Assembly (NCBI RefSeq): GCF_036245475.1
Contig: NZ_BTPM01000002.1
Location: 372,001-436,000, forward strand
Source of the DNA: Vibrio sp. 10N
Lineage (GTDB): Bacteria > Pseudomonadota > Gammaproteobacteria > Enterobacterales > Vibrionaceae
DNA length: 64,000 nucleotides
Direction: 5' to 3'
The translations under genes and the position numbers were made by a program. Numbering within the stretch: position 1 is the stretch's first letter; every line of letters starts with the position of its first letter. This document shows, piece after piece, positions 9,465 to 18,050 of this stretch. The notes below the pieces were generated by a model. It worked only from the letters and a program-made list of their open reading frames with translations, made no database searches and was not told where the DNA came from.

Positions 9465-10887
9465 CAAGAAGAGAAACACGGTTTTTGATAAACATGGCAA
9501 TGCGTACGAGCTAGTTGAAAAAATTGGCGAGGGGGGGCAGGGCGTTGTCTGCAAAACTCAATTAAGCGGTATTTTGGTGAAAATATTAAATACCAAGAAT
9601 GAGAATGCTATTCAAAAATGGAAAAGCCAGTTGGAGTGGAGTCTGAGACAAGATTTAACTGGGCTCAACTTAGCTCATCCTAAGATTCAAATAACAAGAC
9701 CGCGCCTAGGCTACGTTATGGAGTTGATGGATGGGTTGATTCCACTACAACAAGTATTAGAGAAAAGTTTTAGCGATCTTGTTGATAACCAGAGCATTGA
9801 GCAGTACATAAAGACAGGTGGATTAAAAAGACGTTTACACATACTTCTTAAAGTTGCTAAAACACTAGCTAAGCTTCATGGTCGAGGGTATGCATACGGA
9901 GATATTTCACCAGCGAATATCTTTGTCTCAGAAGACAGTCGTTACTCAGAAGTATGGTTTATCGATTGCGATAATTTGTGTGTCGACGAACGAGAGGGCT
10001 TTACTCACATACATACTCCAGGATACGGCGCTCCAGAAGTCGTAAGAGGTGACATAGGTGTCAATGCACTAACAGATCAATGGTCCTTTGCCGTAATGGC
10101 CTTTGAGCTACTCACGCATCAACATCCATTTATGGGCCTTGAAGTCGAAGATGGTGAAGCCGAGGTTGTCGAGCAGCAGGCATATGAAGGACGATTACCT
10201 TGGGTTTATGATTCTGAAGATGATTGCAACGAGAGCACTGGAGGGATCGATCTTTCCTTAGTATCCAACGAGGCATTATACAATCTGTTCGATAGATGTT
10301 TTACCAAAGGCAAAACTCATCCATACGAGAGGCCCTCATTAGGTGCATGGTGTGTTTCACTTCAGGAGGCACTAGACCATCTATTGGAATGCCCAAGTTG
10401 CAAAAGTCATTATTTTGTTGATTTTTCAACAGATGAACAGGCTTGTCCATTTTGCTCGGCCGTTGTAGATAAAGAACACTATGCTGTACTGAAGCAAGTT
10501 ATTTACCTCAATGAGGAAGAACTGCGCGAGACGCCGAATGTATCTGATGGTTTTGTTGATACTAACAATCTTCGTATTGTTAGTAATGGTACGTCTTTGA
10601 ATTTTAAATCTGCTCCATATAACACAGAGTTATGGTTTGAGAGTGAGGATGACTTGACTGTAACCATGAGTAATGGAGATATCTATTTAGTTCCAGAGAA
10701 CCATGCGGTTTGTAATATATCTCGTAAAAATACCTCCCAGGTACATCAAATTAAACACAAACAGAGAATAGCTGCAAAGCGCCGCAGTGCTATTGACCCT
10801 TATGAATTCACTACCTGGCGGAAATCAGAAGAGCACGATGCTAGTTATGTTAATTTGTTGAGTGCTTATAGATGGCAATTGGTGTGA
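9457..10887 (+). CDS. Ser/Thr protein kinase with C-terminal zinc ribbon (TerY-P triad)
   Basis: A 476-residue protein. The kinase domain covers about residues 10-310: glycine loop IGEGGQGVV, lysine in ILVKIL, catalytic loop AYGDISPANIF (GD in place of HRD, a variation known in this subgroup), metal-binding DCD in WFIDCDNL in place of DFG, and a GYGAPEV activation/APE segment. After it comes a zinc ribbon, CPSC...CPFC (about 312-335), and a ~130-residue beta-rich tail (NLRIVSNGTSLNF onward) that could be a recognition domain such as FHA, although I cannot prove that. No membrane segment. It is the third member of the triad and precedes the helicase by eight bases. Confidence 0.87.
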   Translation: MNSKKRNTVFDKHGNAYELVEKIGEGGQGVVCKTQLSGILVKILNTKNENAIQKWKSQLEWSLRQDLTGLNLAHPKIQITRPRLGYVMELMDGLIPLQQVLEKSFSDLVDNQSIEQYIKTGGLKRRLHILLKVAKTLAKLHGRGYAYGDISPANIFVSEDSRYSEVWFIDCDNLCVDEREGFTHIHTPGYGAPEVVRGDIGVNALTDQWSFAVMAFELLTHQHPFMGLEVEDGEAEVVEQQAYEGRLPWVYDSEDDCNESTGGIDLSLVSNEALYNLFDRCFTKGKTHPYERPSLGAWCVSLQEALDHLLECPSCKSHYFVDFSTDEQACPFCSAVVDKEHYAVLKQVIYLNEEELRETPNVSDGFVDTNNLRIVSNGTSLNFKSAPYNTELWFESEDDLTVTMSNGDIYLVPENHAVCNISRKNTSQVHQIKHKQRIAAKRRSAIDPYEFTTWRKSEEHDASYVNLLSAYRWQLV

Positions 10888-10895
10888 GGTGGTAA

Positions 10896-13800
10896 ATGAA
10901 CTTATTAGACTCTAAATGCCTTACAGGCGATGTCATTGAACTTGTCTTCGAAGATCCTAATGATGCGAATTTGGATTGGAAAACAGGTCAAGCAGTAGAA
11001 CTGTTTTTTGAGGTAGATTCTTATTACATCAAACAGGGAAATAGAGATTTTTTTGCTGAAGTCACGTTCAAGAATACGTCTTTAGCTATGGCTGTTTCGG
11101 GTACTAGAGCGAGAAGAGTTTGTGCAGTCTCTTGCTACAAAAATTCTCGCGCTATAGCTATCCGTTATGTCAGCGTCATTGACAGCTACGATGAGGATCT
11201 TGAGTTTAAGATTGAACCTATTTTTGTAGAGGAGATAAAAAAGCAAGTACCAACTTTGCTTGACAATGAGAGCGTAAGAGCGTGGCTTAATGATGAGTTT
11301 ATTTTTGAAAAAGAGAATAAAGGCGGCATCTTTGTTGAATTTCTTGATAATTCTACAGAATCATTCTTCCTTATTGGCAAAGAATATAAAATCTTAGTTG
11401 ATAGAATCGGTAGAAATTGGCACCTTTCGTCAATTCGTCATTTCGATGGTGAGACAGATAAATTATATGCTTATCATGGTGAGCATGAATTTAAGTTATA
11501 TGGAATTGAAGAGCAGTTAAATAGCTCTAACTATAAACATCAACTTGAACAACATCTGCAAGACAATGCAAGTTACTTTAAGCTATGGAAAAAATACTCA
11601 GACCTTCACTGGGAGCAACACTCAAGATTGGCGAAAGCAGTGGGGTTCCTCGAATATGACTCTGCCTCTAGTGAATCAGAATCTGAAATACGATTTAAGT
11701 TCAAGGTAGGGCGTGACGCACTGGCCTCGTTCTTTGAACGATACAAAAGTGAGTTAGATGCACTCGGCGATACCTTTTCGATGTCAGAGTTAGAGCTACA
11801 GGTCGCTTTGGATTTGCCGAGTTGGCTCACTTCATCAGAGAACTTTGAAAAGGCAGGTTCAAGACCTGTTTTCTTGAATAGAGTTAAAGTTGAAGGCGAC
11901 TATTTAGTTGCAAATTTACGACAAAGACCAAGAACTAAGGGTTTTATCTTCGTTTCTCTTAATGGTATGAAAAAGCAACACGAAAGGAAAAAAGTTGCGT
12001 TTGATCTATTGAAGGATGGAAGAAACCCAATGCCGCAGCTCAAGTTTATTTTAGAAGGTGTAACGCCACCAGAGACGAAGACCAAAAAGCTCCGTGCGAT
12101 AACAACAACTTTAAAGAAAAAACTTGGTAGAAAGTCCTTAACTAAGAAACAAGAAAAAGCTGTAAAAGTAGCCTTAAATACACCGGATATCGCTTTAATT
12201 ATAGGCCCTCCAGGTACTGGGAAAACTCAGGTTATCTCTGCGATTCAACATAGAATTGCTGAAGAGGGAAATAAGTACAATCTTTCACTTAAACATCAAG
12301 TTCTATTGACGAGCTATCAACACGACGCAGTAGACAACGTTGTAGCAAGATCTGGTGTTTTCGGTCTTCCTGCGATCAAAGTGGGGGGTAAGAAGGATGA
12401 TGCTGAACAGTTACTAGAAAATGGCGTAGCTAGTTGGATATCCAAAGTTGTCGATAAGGTAAAGCCAATCGTCGATAAAGAAATTGAAAGTAGTGATGAA
12501 TTTTTATTGGTAGACAAGGTTTCTTCGCTCGTCTTTCAAATCAAAAATTCTAGTAGTGCCAGCTTCACTTATCAAAACTTAGTCGAATTGCAGGTGAACC
12601 TTAGGAAATTGGCTTTTGGTTATGGCATTAAGGTCTCCTCTAAGGTTGAGAGAAATATCGAACAGCTTTTAGAGAAGTATAGCTTATCGTCTTCTTATGC
12701 ATTAACGGCTGCTCAAAAGCAAGAACTAACAACCGCGGTAAGGGCTTTGAGAACTGAAGCTATCTCTTATGAAGATGATGGGATGCTCAGACTAGAAAGG
12801 CTAACTACTCTACTTTCTGAGCTTAACATTGCTGCCAAAGGCACAGAAAAGCTCCAAGCGATGCTACAAACCGACATAGATTTTGAGATATTAAAAAGCG
12901 TAAAAGACAGGTTACTGGAAGCTTTACAAGAACAGTTTGTGCTCCCAAACCAACGCTCATTGAAGACCGGGCAAACCAGACTATTAGACGATTTAATCGA
13001 AGAACTTAAAGCTTGTTTAGCAAGTTCGCCGCGACTTGGCCAGTTGTATTATCGTAAAAAATACCTTGATCACTTGATGCTTGAGAAACAACAGGTTCGG
13101 AAATCGTTGGAAGAATACAGTGCCGTACTAGGAGCGACCTGTCAGCAAGCTGCTGGAGAAGCTATGGTCGGTGTAAAGTCTGTTGAGCACAGTAAAAGCA
13201 TTCACTTTGATTCGGTGATTGTCGACGAAGCTGCAAGAGCCAATCCGCTAGATCTCATGATACCGATGTCAATGGCGCGCAAACGTATTGTTTTAGTGGG
13301 GGATCACAGACAGCTTCCGCATATGTTAGAACCTAGAGTAGAAAAAGAATTGCAAGATAAAAACGAGCTAGAGATTACTGATCACGAACTGTTGCAACAA
13401 AGTTTGTTTGAACGTTTGTATTTCTCACTTTCTAAATATGAAAAAGATGGTTCTTCAGAACACAAACGCGTTGTTATGCTAGATACTCAGTTTCGTATGC
13501 ATCCTGAGCTAGGTGCATTTGTCAGCGAAGAGTTTTACGAGAGGTTTGGTTTACCTCCTGTGAAACCAGGCTTGGATGAATCGTATTTTCCTTTAGATGT
13601 CCCAGGATATGAAGGAAAGCTTGCAGCATGGATTGATGTTGAGCGTTCAAAAGGCAAGATGTCATCAAAGAATGGCTCCAAATATCGAGATTGCGAAGCG
13701 GAAGTTATAGCAGACGAAGCATACAAGATACTATCAGCAAGACCGGATTTAAGTGTAGGAATTATCACTTTCTATGCAGCTCAAAGAGACCATATCATTG

Positions 13801-14237
13801 AAAAAATGGTGGAGAGAAGAGTGATGGAGGATTCCGGTTCAGGTTCTAGTGTCGTTTCTGAGTACAGAATGACGAGACCAAATTCAGGTGAGACGCCTGA
13901 AGAGCGCTTCCGTGTTGGTTCTGTTGACGCGTTCCAGGGAAAAGAGTTTGATGTGGTTTTATTATCTACGGTTCGAAGTTGGAATGAACCAGATGAAATC
14001 ACACAAGATAGTGTCAATGCGCAGCTCGGTTTTCTCCGTATACCAAACCGAATAAACGTTGCCATGTCGCGACAGAAACGCCTTTTGATCGTCGTAGGTG
14101 ATGCTAGCTTAGCTTCGAATAGGCTGAACCAACTTATGCCAGAGTCCACTCGAACATCTGAAGCTGAAAGATTACTAGTTGGCTTTCCCAAGTTCTTTAA
14201 TGAACTGTGTCAAAAGGAGAAAGGTCTTGTTCTCTAA
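10896..14237 (+). CDS. DNA2/UPF1-like superfamily 1 helicase
   Basis: A 1113-residue SF1 helicase. Walker A IGPPGTGKT is near residue 436, Walker B VDEAARA near 776, then VGDHRQLPH (motif III), LDTQFRMHP (motif IV), VDAFQGKEFDVVLLS (motif V) and NVAMSRQKRLLIVVGD (motif VI). The N-terminal ~400 residues carry no motif I recognise. Between motifs I and II is a ~340-residue insertion that is largely helical. GAGGTGG precedes the ATG. Within this operon it is the likely nucleic-acid motor, perhaps controlled by phosphorylation. The nuclease partner, if any, would have to be one of the downstream proteins. Confidence 0.88.
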   Translation: MNLLDSKCLTGDVIELVFEDPNDANLDWKTGQAVELFFEVDSYYIKQGNRDFFAEVTFKNTSLAMAVSGTRARRVCAVSCYKNSRAIAIRYVSVIDSYDEDLEFKIEPIFVEEIKKQVPTLLDNESVRAWLNDEFIFEKENKGGIFVEFLDNSTESFFLIGKEYKILVDRIGRNWHLSSIRHFDGETDKLYAYHGEHEFKLYGIEEQLNSSNYKHQLEQHLQDNASYFKLWKKYSDLHWEQHSRLAKAVGFLEYDSASSESESEIRFKFKVGRDALASFFERYKSELDALGDTFSMSELELQVALDLPSWLTSSENFEKAGSRPVFLNRVKVEGDYLVANLRQRPRTKGFIFVSLNGMKKQHERKKVAFDLLKDGRNPMPQLKFILEGVTPPETKTKKLRAITTTLKKKLGRKSLTKKQEKAVKVALNTPDIALIIGPPGTGKTQVISAIQHRIAEEGNKYNLSLKHQVLLTSYQHDAVDNVVARSGVFGLPAIKVGGKKDDAEQLLENGVASWISKVVDKVKPIVDKEIESSDEFLLVDKVSSLVFQIKNSSSASFTYQNLVELQVNLRKLAFGYGIKVSSKVERNIEQLLEKYSLSSSYALTAAQKQELTTAVRALRTEAISYEDDGMLRLERLTTLLSELNIAAKGTEKLQAMLQTDIDFEILKSVKDRLLEALQEQFVLPNQRSLKTGQTRLLDDLIEELKACLASSPRLGQLYYRKKYLDHLMLEKQQVRKSLEEYSAVLGATCQQAAGEAMVGVKSVEHSKSIHFDSVIVDEAARANPLDLMIPMSMARKRIVLVGDHRQLPHMLEPRVEKELQDKNELEITDHELLQQSLFERLYFSLSKYEKDGSSEHKRVVMLDTQFRMHPELGAFVSEEFYERFGLPPVKPGLDESYFPLDVPGYEGKLAAWIDVERSKGKMSSKNGSKYRDCEAEVIADEAYKILSARPDLSVGIITFYAAQRDHIIEKMVERRVMEDSGSGSSVVSEYRMTRPNSGETPEERFRVGSVDAFQGKEFDVVLLSTVRSWNEPDEITQDSVNAQLGFLRIPNRINVAMSRQKRLLIVVGDASLASNRLNQLMPESTRTSEAERLLVGFPKFFNELCQKEKGLVL

Positions 14238-15681
14238 TAAATATATTAAAACAATAGACTTCCCTAAAGGCAGAGAAGTCCAGCTTTTCGCATGGCCTGT
14301 ATACTCTTGGGAAGTGTATCTGTCTTCGCATAGAGGTCGTGAACTTAATCTTTTTGAAAGAGCTATTTTAGAGCTAATAAGGGTTAGTGGTAATAGAGAC
14401 TTGTCTGCAAGTGAGATAGCTACATGGCTTTGTTTAGAGAAAGAAATGGTTTTATACATATTAACCGCAACATTGCAACCGAATGGTTGGCTGGATAAAA
14501 ACTTTAAGATTACAGAAAGCGGCCGAAAAATCTTGGATTCTGAGTTGGAACCAGAGATGGCAACGGCGTCCGTTTTTCAATGTGCGTTAACAGGTCAATG
14601 GCTTCCTAGAATTTCTTATCACTCAATCGAGGTCAAACCAGAAAATGACACGAATGTACTGACGTTTAAGCTCGATCGAGCAACAGACAGAACGGTTAGA
14701 GCATATCGAGCAAGAAAACGGTTGCAAGAGATTAGTCGGCCGACTATCTCTGACTTAGAAAACCTTTTGAGCAAGGACAAAGAAGCTCGTTGGATCGCGA
14801 ATAACATCAGTGAAGAGAGATATCATCTGCCTATCAAGGCAGAAAAAATGCTTCTGTCTGATAAAGAAGCGGAGCAAGCGTATTTGTTGCTGTGGGCAGA
14901 CACCTCATCGGGTTTTAAGTTTGACTTCTTCGATCCTTTTGGTCTTTCAAGCAAGGCATCGTGGATGAATAAACTATTTGATCACGCAAGAAATGCGGAT
15001 GATAGGTTAGAGCAGTTCTCCTGCTCAAAATTCGACACCTCCGAGGAGGAACTCTCTTATCAGGAAGCTGTTGATCTTATGAAAGAAACAGCCCGCGTTG
15101 AAGTATTAAGTCGATACCCGAATGCAGAGCGTTTTGAAGATTTGGTTGAACCGTTATTTGAGCTGATGAATGGTAAAGAGAGGCTTAATCGAGAAAAATC
15201 GGCTGACTACAGCCTAAATAAATCGCTAATTAATGGATGTGGCTCTGTTTTAGAAGTCTTGTGTAAGGCTACTTTGAAGGCTTATCCATTCAAGCGACTA
15301 AACGTCTTACCGGGGAAACATCTTTCAAATCATGAAAAGAAAAGAGAGCTCGAGTGGCTATTGAAAGAAGTTGGTAAGTTCAGTGCTTCACAGGTAGAGA
15401 GCATTCTCAGCGTACAGCCAGGGAAGATCTTTCAAACAGCGAAGGGTCGGAATTCAAGTCTTCGCTCTTTGTTAGCGACGATTTTCATATCAATGAGGGA
15501 TTACCCACACCATCCACTGTTGTTTATTACAAACGATAGTTTGCTATTCGATGAAGTATACAAATTGTCGCATTCCCGTGATGAGGCTTCGCACGGAAAC
15601 AATACAAAATTCACAAATGAACAGGCGTTACATTACATCAATGTTGTGCACAAAGTTTTAGATAATATGTTAGTAGGCTAA
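14227..15681 (+). CDS. Uncharacterised protein with a C-terminal HEPN-like RxxxxH motif
   Basis: A 484-residue protein when started at TTG 14227, which has GGAG seven bases upstream and overlaps the helicase stop by 11 bases. The frame is open further 5' (14179) but without a ribosome site. The N-terminus (about 20-110) looks like a winged helix (SASEIATWLCLEKEMVLYIL). The C-terminal ~150 residues are helical and end with HSRDEASHGNN (Arg near 450, His near 455), the RX4-6H pattern of HEPN domains, many of which are RNases in defence and toxin systems. No family is recognised with certainty. Alternative: a helical abortive-infection-type domain or a non-catalytic HEPN. Confidence 0.6.
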   Translation: MFSNKYIKTIDFPKGREVQLFAWPVYSWEVYLSSHRGRELNLFERAILELIRVSGNRDLSASEIATWLCLEKEMVLYILTATLQPNGWLDKNFKITESGRKILDSELEPEMATASVFQCALTGQWLPRISYHSIEVKPENDTNVLTFKLDRATDRTVRAYRARKRLQEISRPTISDLENLLSKDKEARWIANNISEERYHLPIKAEKMLLSDKEAEQAYLLLWADTSSGFKFDFFDPFGLSSKASWMNKLFDHARNADDRLEQFSCSKFDTSEEELSYQEAVDLMKETARVEVLSRYPNAERFEDLVEPLFELMNGKERLNREKSADYSLNKSLINGCGSVLEVLCKATLKAYPFKRLNVLPGKHLSNHEKKRELEWLLKEVGKFSASQVESILSVQPGKIFQTAKGRNSSLRSLLATIFISMRDYPHHPLLFITNDSLLFDEVYKLSHSRDEASHGNNTKFTNEQALHYINVVHKVLDNMLVG

Positions 15682-15684
15682 AAA

Positions 15685-18048
15685 ATGGCTAAAGGTAAAA
15701 ATAGAAAAGTTGCAACAAATATTCCTACCGAAAGATCAAAATCCTCAGTTTCAAACGGGTTTCTTGGTGGTCTACTCAAAAAAGCAGGTGTCCCTTCGGA
15801 TGAGCAACTACTGAGTAAGCTTAATGAAGACGAAAAACAGGCTCTAGTAGCTCTAACAAACCAGCTCGAACATTTAATTTCCGAAAATGAGACTAGAAAG
15901 AAAGAACAAGAAGACGCTCAAGTCGAAATTGATTTCAATTTAGAGCAATCAGCCAAAGATCACGAAGAAGCTAAAGTTAAACTCCAATCGATAGAAGGAA
16001 AAGAGGCGTCTATTGGAGTAAAAGAGAAAGAGCTGCTAGCGAAAACATCTGAGCTTTCAATTAAAGAGAAGTCGTTATTAGAAAAGGAAGCTAACGCAAA
16101 CGCAGGTTTTGTTCTGGAACGTCAACAGTCTCTTGAATCTTTAAAAAAAGAGTATCAAAAAATTGAGCAAAAGATTGCGCACCTTGATGAGCAACGAAGA
16201 ACAAATGAAATCAAAATCCTTGAGCAACAAGCTCAAAGTAACCAACGAGTAAAAGAGCAAGAAAATATCCGATTTGAAGCATTGAAGAACAAGCTGTTGG
16301 TTGAGCAGCAGCAGTTAGATGAGCGCCAGATCGAGCTTGACAAAAAAATCGAAGAAAACAAGTTACTAAATGAGCAGCTTAAGAAAAAGCTTGGTGCGCA
16401 TGCTGTATTGAAAAAACAAGCCTTAGAAGAGTGTCAAAGAGAGTTTCAGACGGAAAAAGTAAATTTAGAAAATCAATTGAAGCTGTTAGAAGATTATCGT
16501 AAACGTGATCAACAAGAAATTATAACTCTGACTGAACGTATACGTGGTTACAAAGAGTTGGAAAGAGAAGCTAAAATCAAAGAACTTGGCTCTCCTGCGG
16601 CAGTTTTACAACGAATTGATGAGCTTGAAAAAGACCTACGAGATGCACGCATTAAATTAAAAGGTCGCAGTGAAGACGATTTGGAAGAAGAATTAGATTT
16701 CTACAAAGATCGAGTGGATGATTTAGAAGAAGAGCTAAGAGATCTAAAACAAGAACATGAAGAGGTTAAGCTACGAGAAGGTAAGTATAAGCTCAGCATG
16801 AGAGAAAAGTTAGAGCTGCAGAAGCAAAAGGATCTTCTTGAACTTAGCAATGCAGCATTAACTCACAGTATCGAAGCGGTTAAGTCTCAATTAGATGACT
16901 TAATCGAAAAGCAGCAGTCTCAAGAAGTTTTTAAAGAACTGACACTAATGGACCGAAAATATCGTGAGCCGGTTCCAGCACAACCCGTTAATTCATTGAA
17001 AGAATTTACAGAAGAGTTGCAACATAGAATCGCTATATCTACGGATGTAGAGCTGTATTACGATTTAGACTTGCTCAGAAAGTTCATGGCTGGTTTAGCT
17101 CTCAGCCCTTTGCACGTTTTCCAAGGGATCTCAGGAACAGGTAAAACGAGTTTGGTAAACGCGTTTGCCGCTGCGGTAGGCGGTGAAGTGACGACGGTAC
17201 CAGTCCAAGCTGGTTGGCGGGATAGAGACGATTTAATCGGTCACTACAATGCGTTTGAAAAACGCTACTATGAAAAAGAGTGTCTGCAAGGCCTATATAA
17301 AGCACATACTCCATCTTACGAAAATAGATTCAATATCATCCTTTTGGATGAGATGAACCTATCTCGTCCAGAACAATACTTCGCAGAGTTTTTGTCGGCA
17401 ATGGAGCAAAATGAACAGAAACGTAAAGTGGTGTTAATGGACTCTTCTGTCGCAAATCCGCCGAAGCACTTTGTAGAAGAGAGAAAGCTATTACTTAAAA
17501 CCAATACTTGGTTTATGGGGACAGCGAACCATGATGAAACGACATTCGAATTTGCGGATAAAACGCATGACCGAGCGTTCACATTAGATTTGGAGAAGCA
17601 AGTTAAGCCTGAAGGTTGGGTTGCCAAGTCTATCAAGAACACCGTCATAGATTTTGATTCAGTTGATGAGTTGTTTGTGAAGGCACAAAAGACCCATCGA
17701 AAACTGGTCTTAGACATGCTTAAAAAGCTCACTAAATCTGATTTTACAGCAATCCTTGAACGTCAGTTTGATATCGGTTGGGGTAATCGTTTGGAAGCTC
17801 AGGCACTGAAATTCGTATCCGTTTACAAAGAGTGTGGTGGTCATGAAGCCGATGCACTTGAGCACCTGCTGATTACGAGAGTGCTTCGTAAAGGCAAAGT
17901 ACTTGGACGTTATGATATTTCAGTGGAGAAACTTAAAGACCTAAAAAGTGCTCTAGGTGTCTTGTTTAAGGCCTTTAATAGCCCTTGTACGAGAGCGATT
18001 AATATCATTGAGAGCGAAATTACTCGTAAAGAAGAAGGGGTTTATTAA
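15685..18048 (+). CDS. Coiled-coil McrB-like AAA+ GTPase
   Basis: A 787-residue protein with two parts. Residues about 45-430 are a very long, charged coiled coil (rich in Glu, Lys, Gln). Residues about 450-780 are an McrB-type AAA+ domain: Walker A GISGTGKT (near 481), Walker B LLDEMNLSRPEQYFAEFLS (near 552; MNLSRPE corresponds to the McrB MNxxDR signature region), sensor GTANHDE, and an arginine-finger-like THDRAF. McrB proteins form GTP-dependent rings that drive a nuclease partner. Here the N-terminal DNA-recognition domain is replaced by the coiled coil. The adjacent downstream gene is the likely McrC-like partner. Confidence 0.85.
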   Translation: MAKGKNRKVATNIPTERSKSSVSNGFLGGLLKKAGVPSDEQLLSKLNEDEKQALVALTNQLEHLISENETRKKEQEDAQVEIDFNLEQSAKDHEEAKVKLQSIEGKEASIGVKEKELLAKTSELSIKEKSLLEKEANANAGFVLERQQSLESLKKEYQKIEQKIAHLDEQRRTNEIKILEQQAQSNQRVKEQENIRFEALKNKLLVEQQQLDERQIELDKKIEENKLLNEQLKKKLGAHAVLKKQALEECQREFQTEKVNLENQLKLLEDYRKRDQQEIITLTERIRGYKELEREAKIKELGSPAAVLQRIDELEKDLRDARIKLKGRSEDDLEEELDFYKDRVDDLEEELRDLKQEHEEVKLREGKYKLSMREKLELQKQKDLLELSNAALTHSIEAVKSQLDDLIEKQQSQEVFKELTLMDRKYREPVPAQPVNSLKEFTEELQHRIAISTDVELYYDLDLLRKFMAGLALSPLHVFQGISGTGKTSLVNAFAAAVGGEVTTVPVQAGWRDRDDLIGHYNAFEKRYYEKECLQGLYKAHTPSYENRFNIILLDEMNLSRPEQYFAEFLSAMEQNEQKRKVVLMDSSVANPPKHFVEERKLLLKTNTWFMGTANHDETTFEFADKTHDRAFTLDLEKQVKPEGWVAKSIKNTVIDFDSVDELFVKAQKTHRKLVLDMLKKLTKSDFTAILERQFDIGWGNRLEAQALKFVSVYKECGGHEADALEHLLITRVLRKGKVLGRYDISVEKLKDLKSALGVLFKAFNSPCTRAINIIESEITRKEEGVY

Positions 18049-18050
18049 CA

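Noticed and set aside
10896-14237. RecB- or nuclease-type domain on the SF1 helicase
   Set aside because: No PD-(D/E)XK or other nuclease motif could be read in it.
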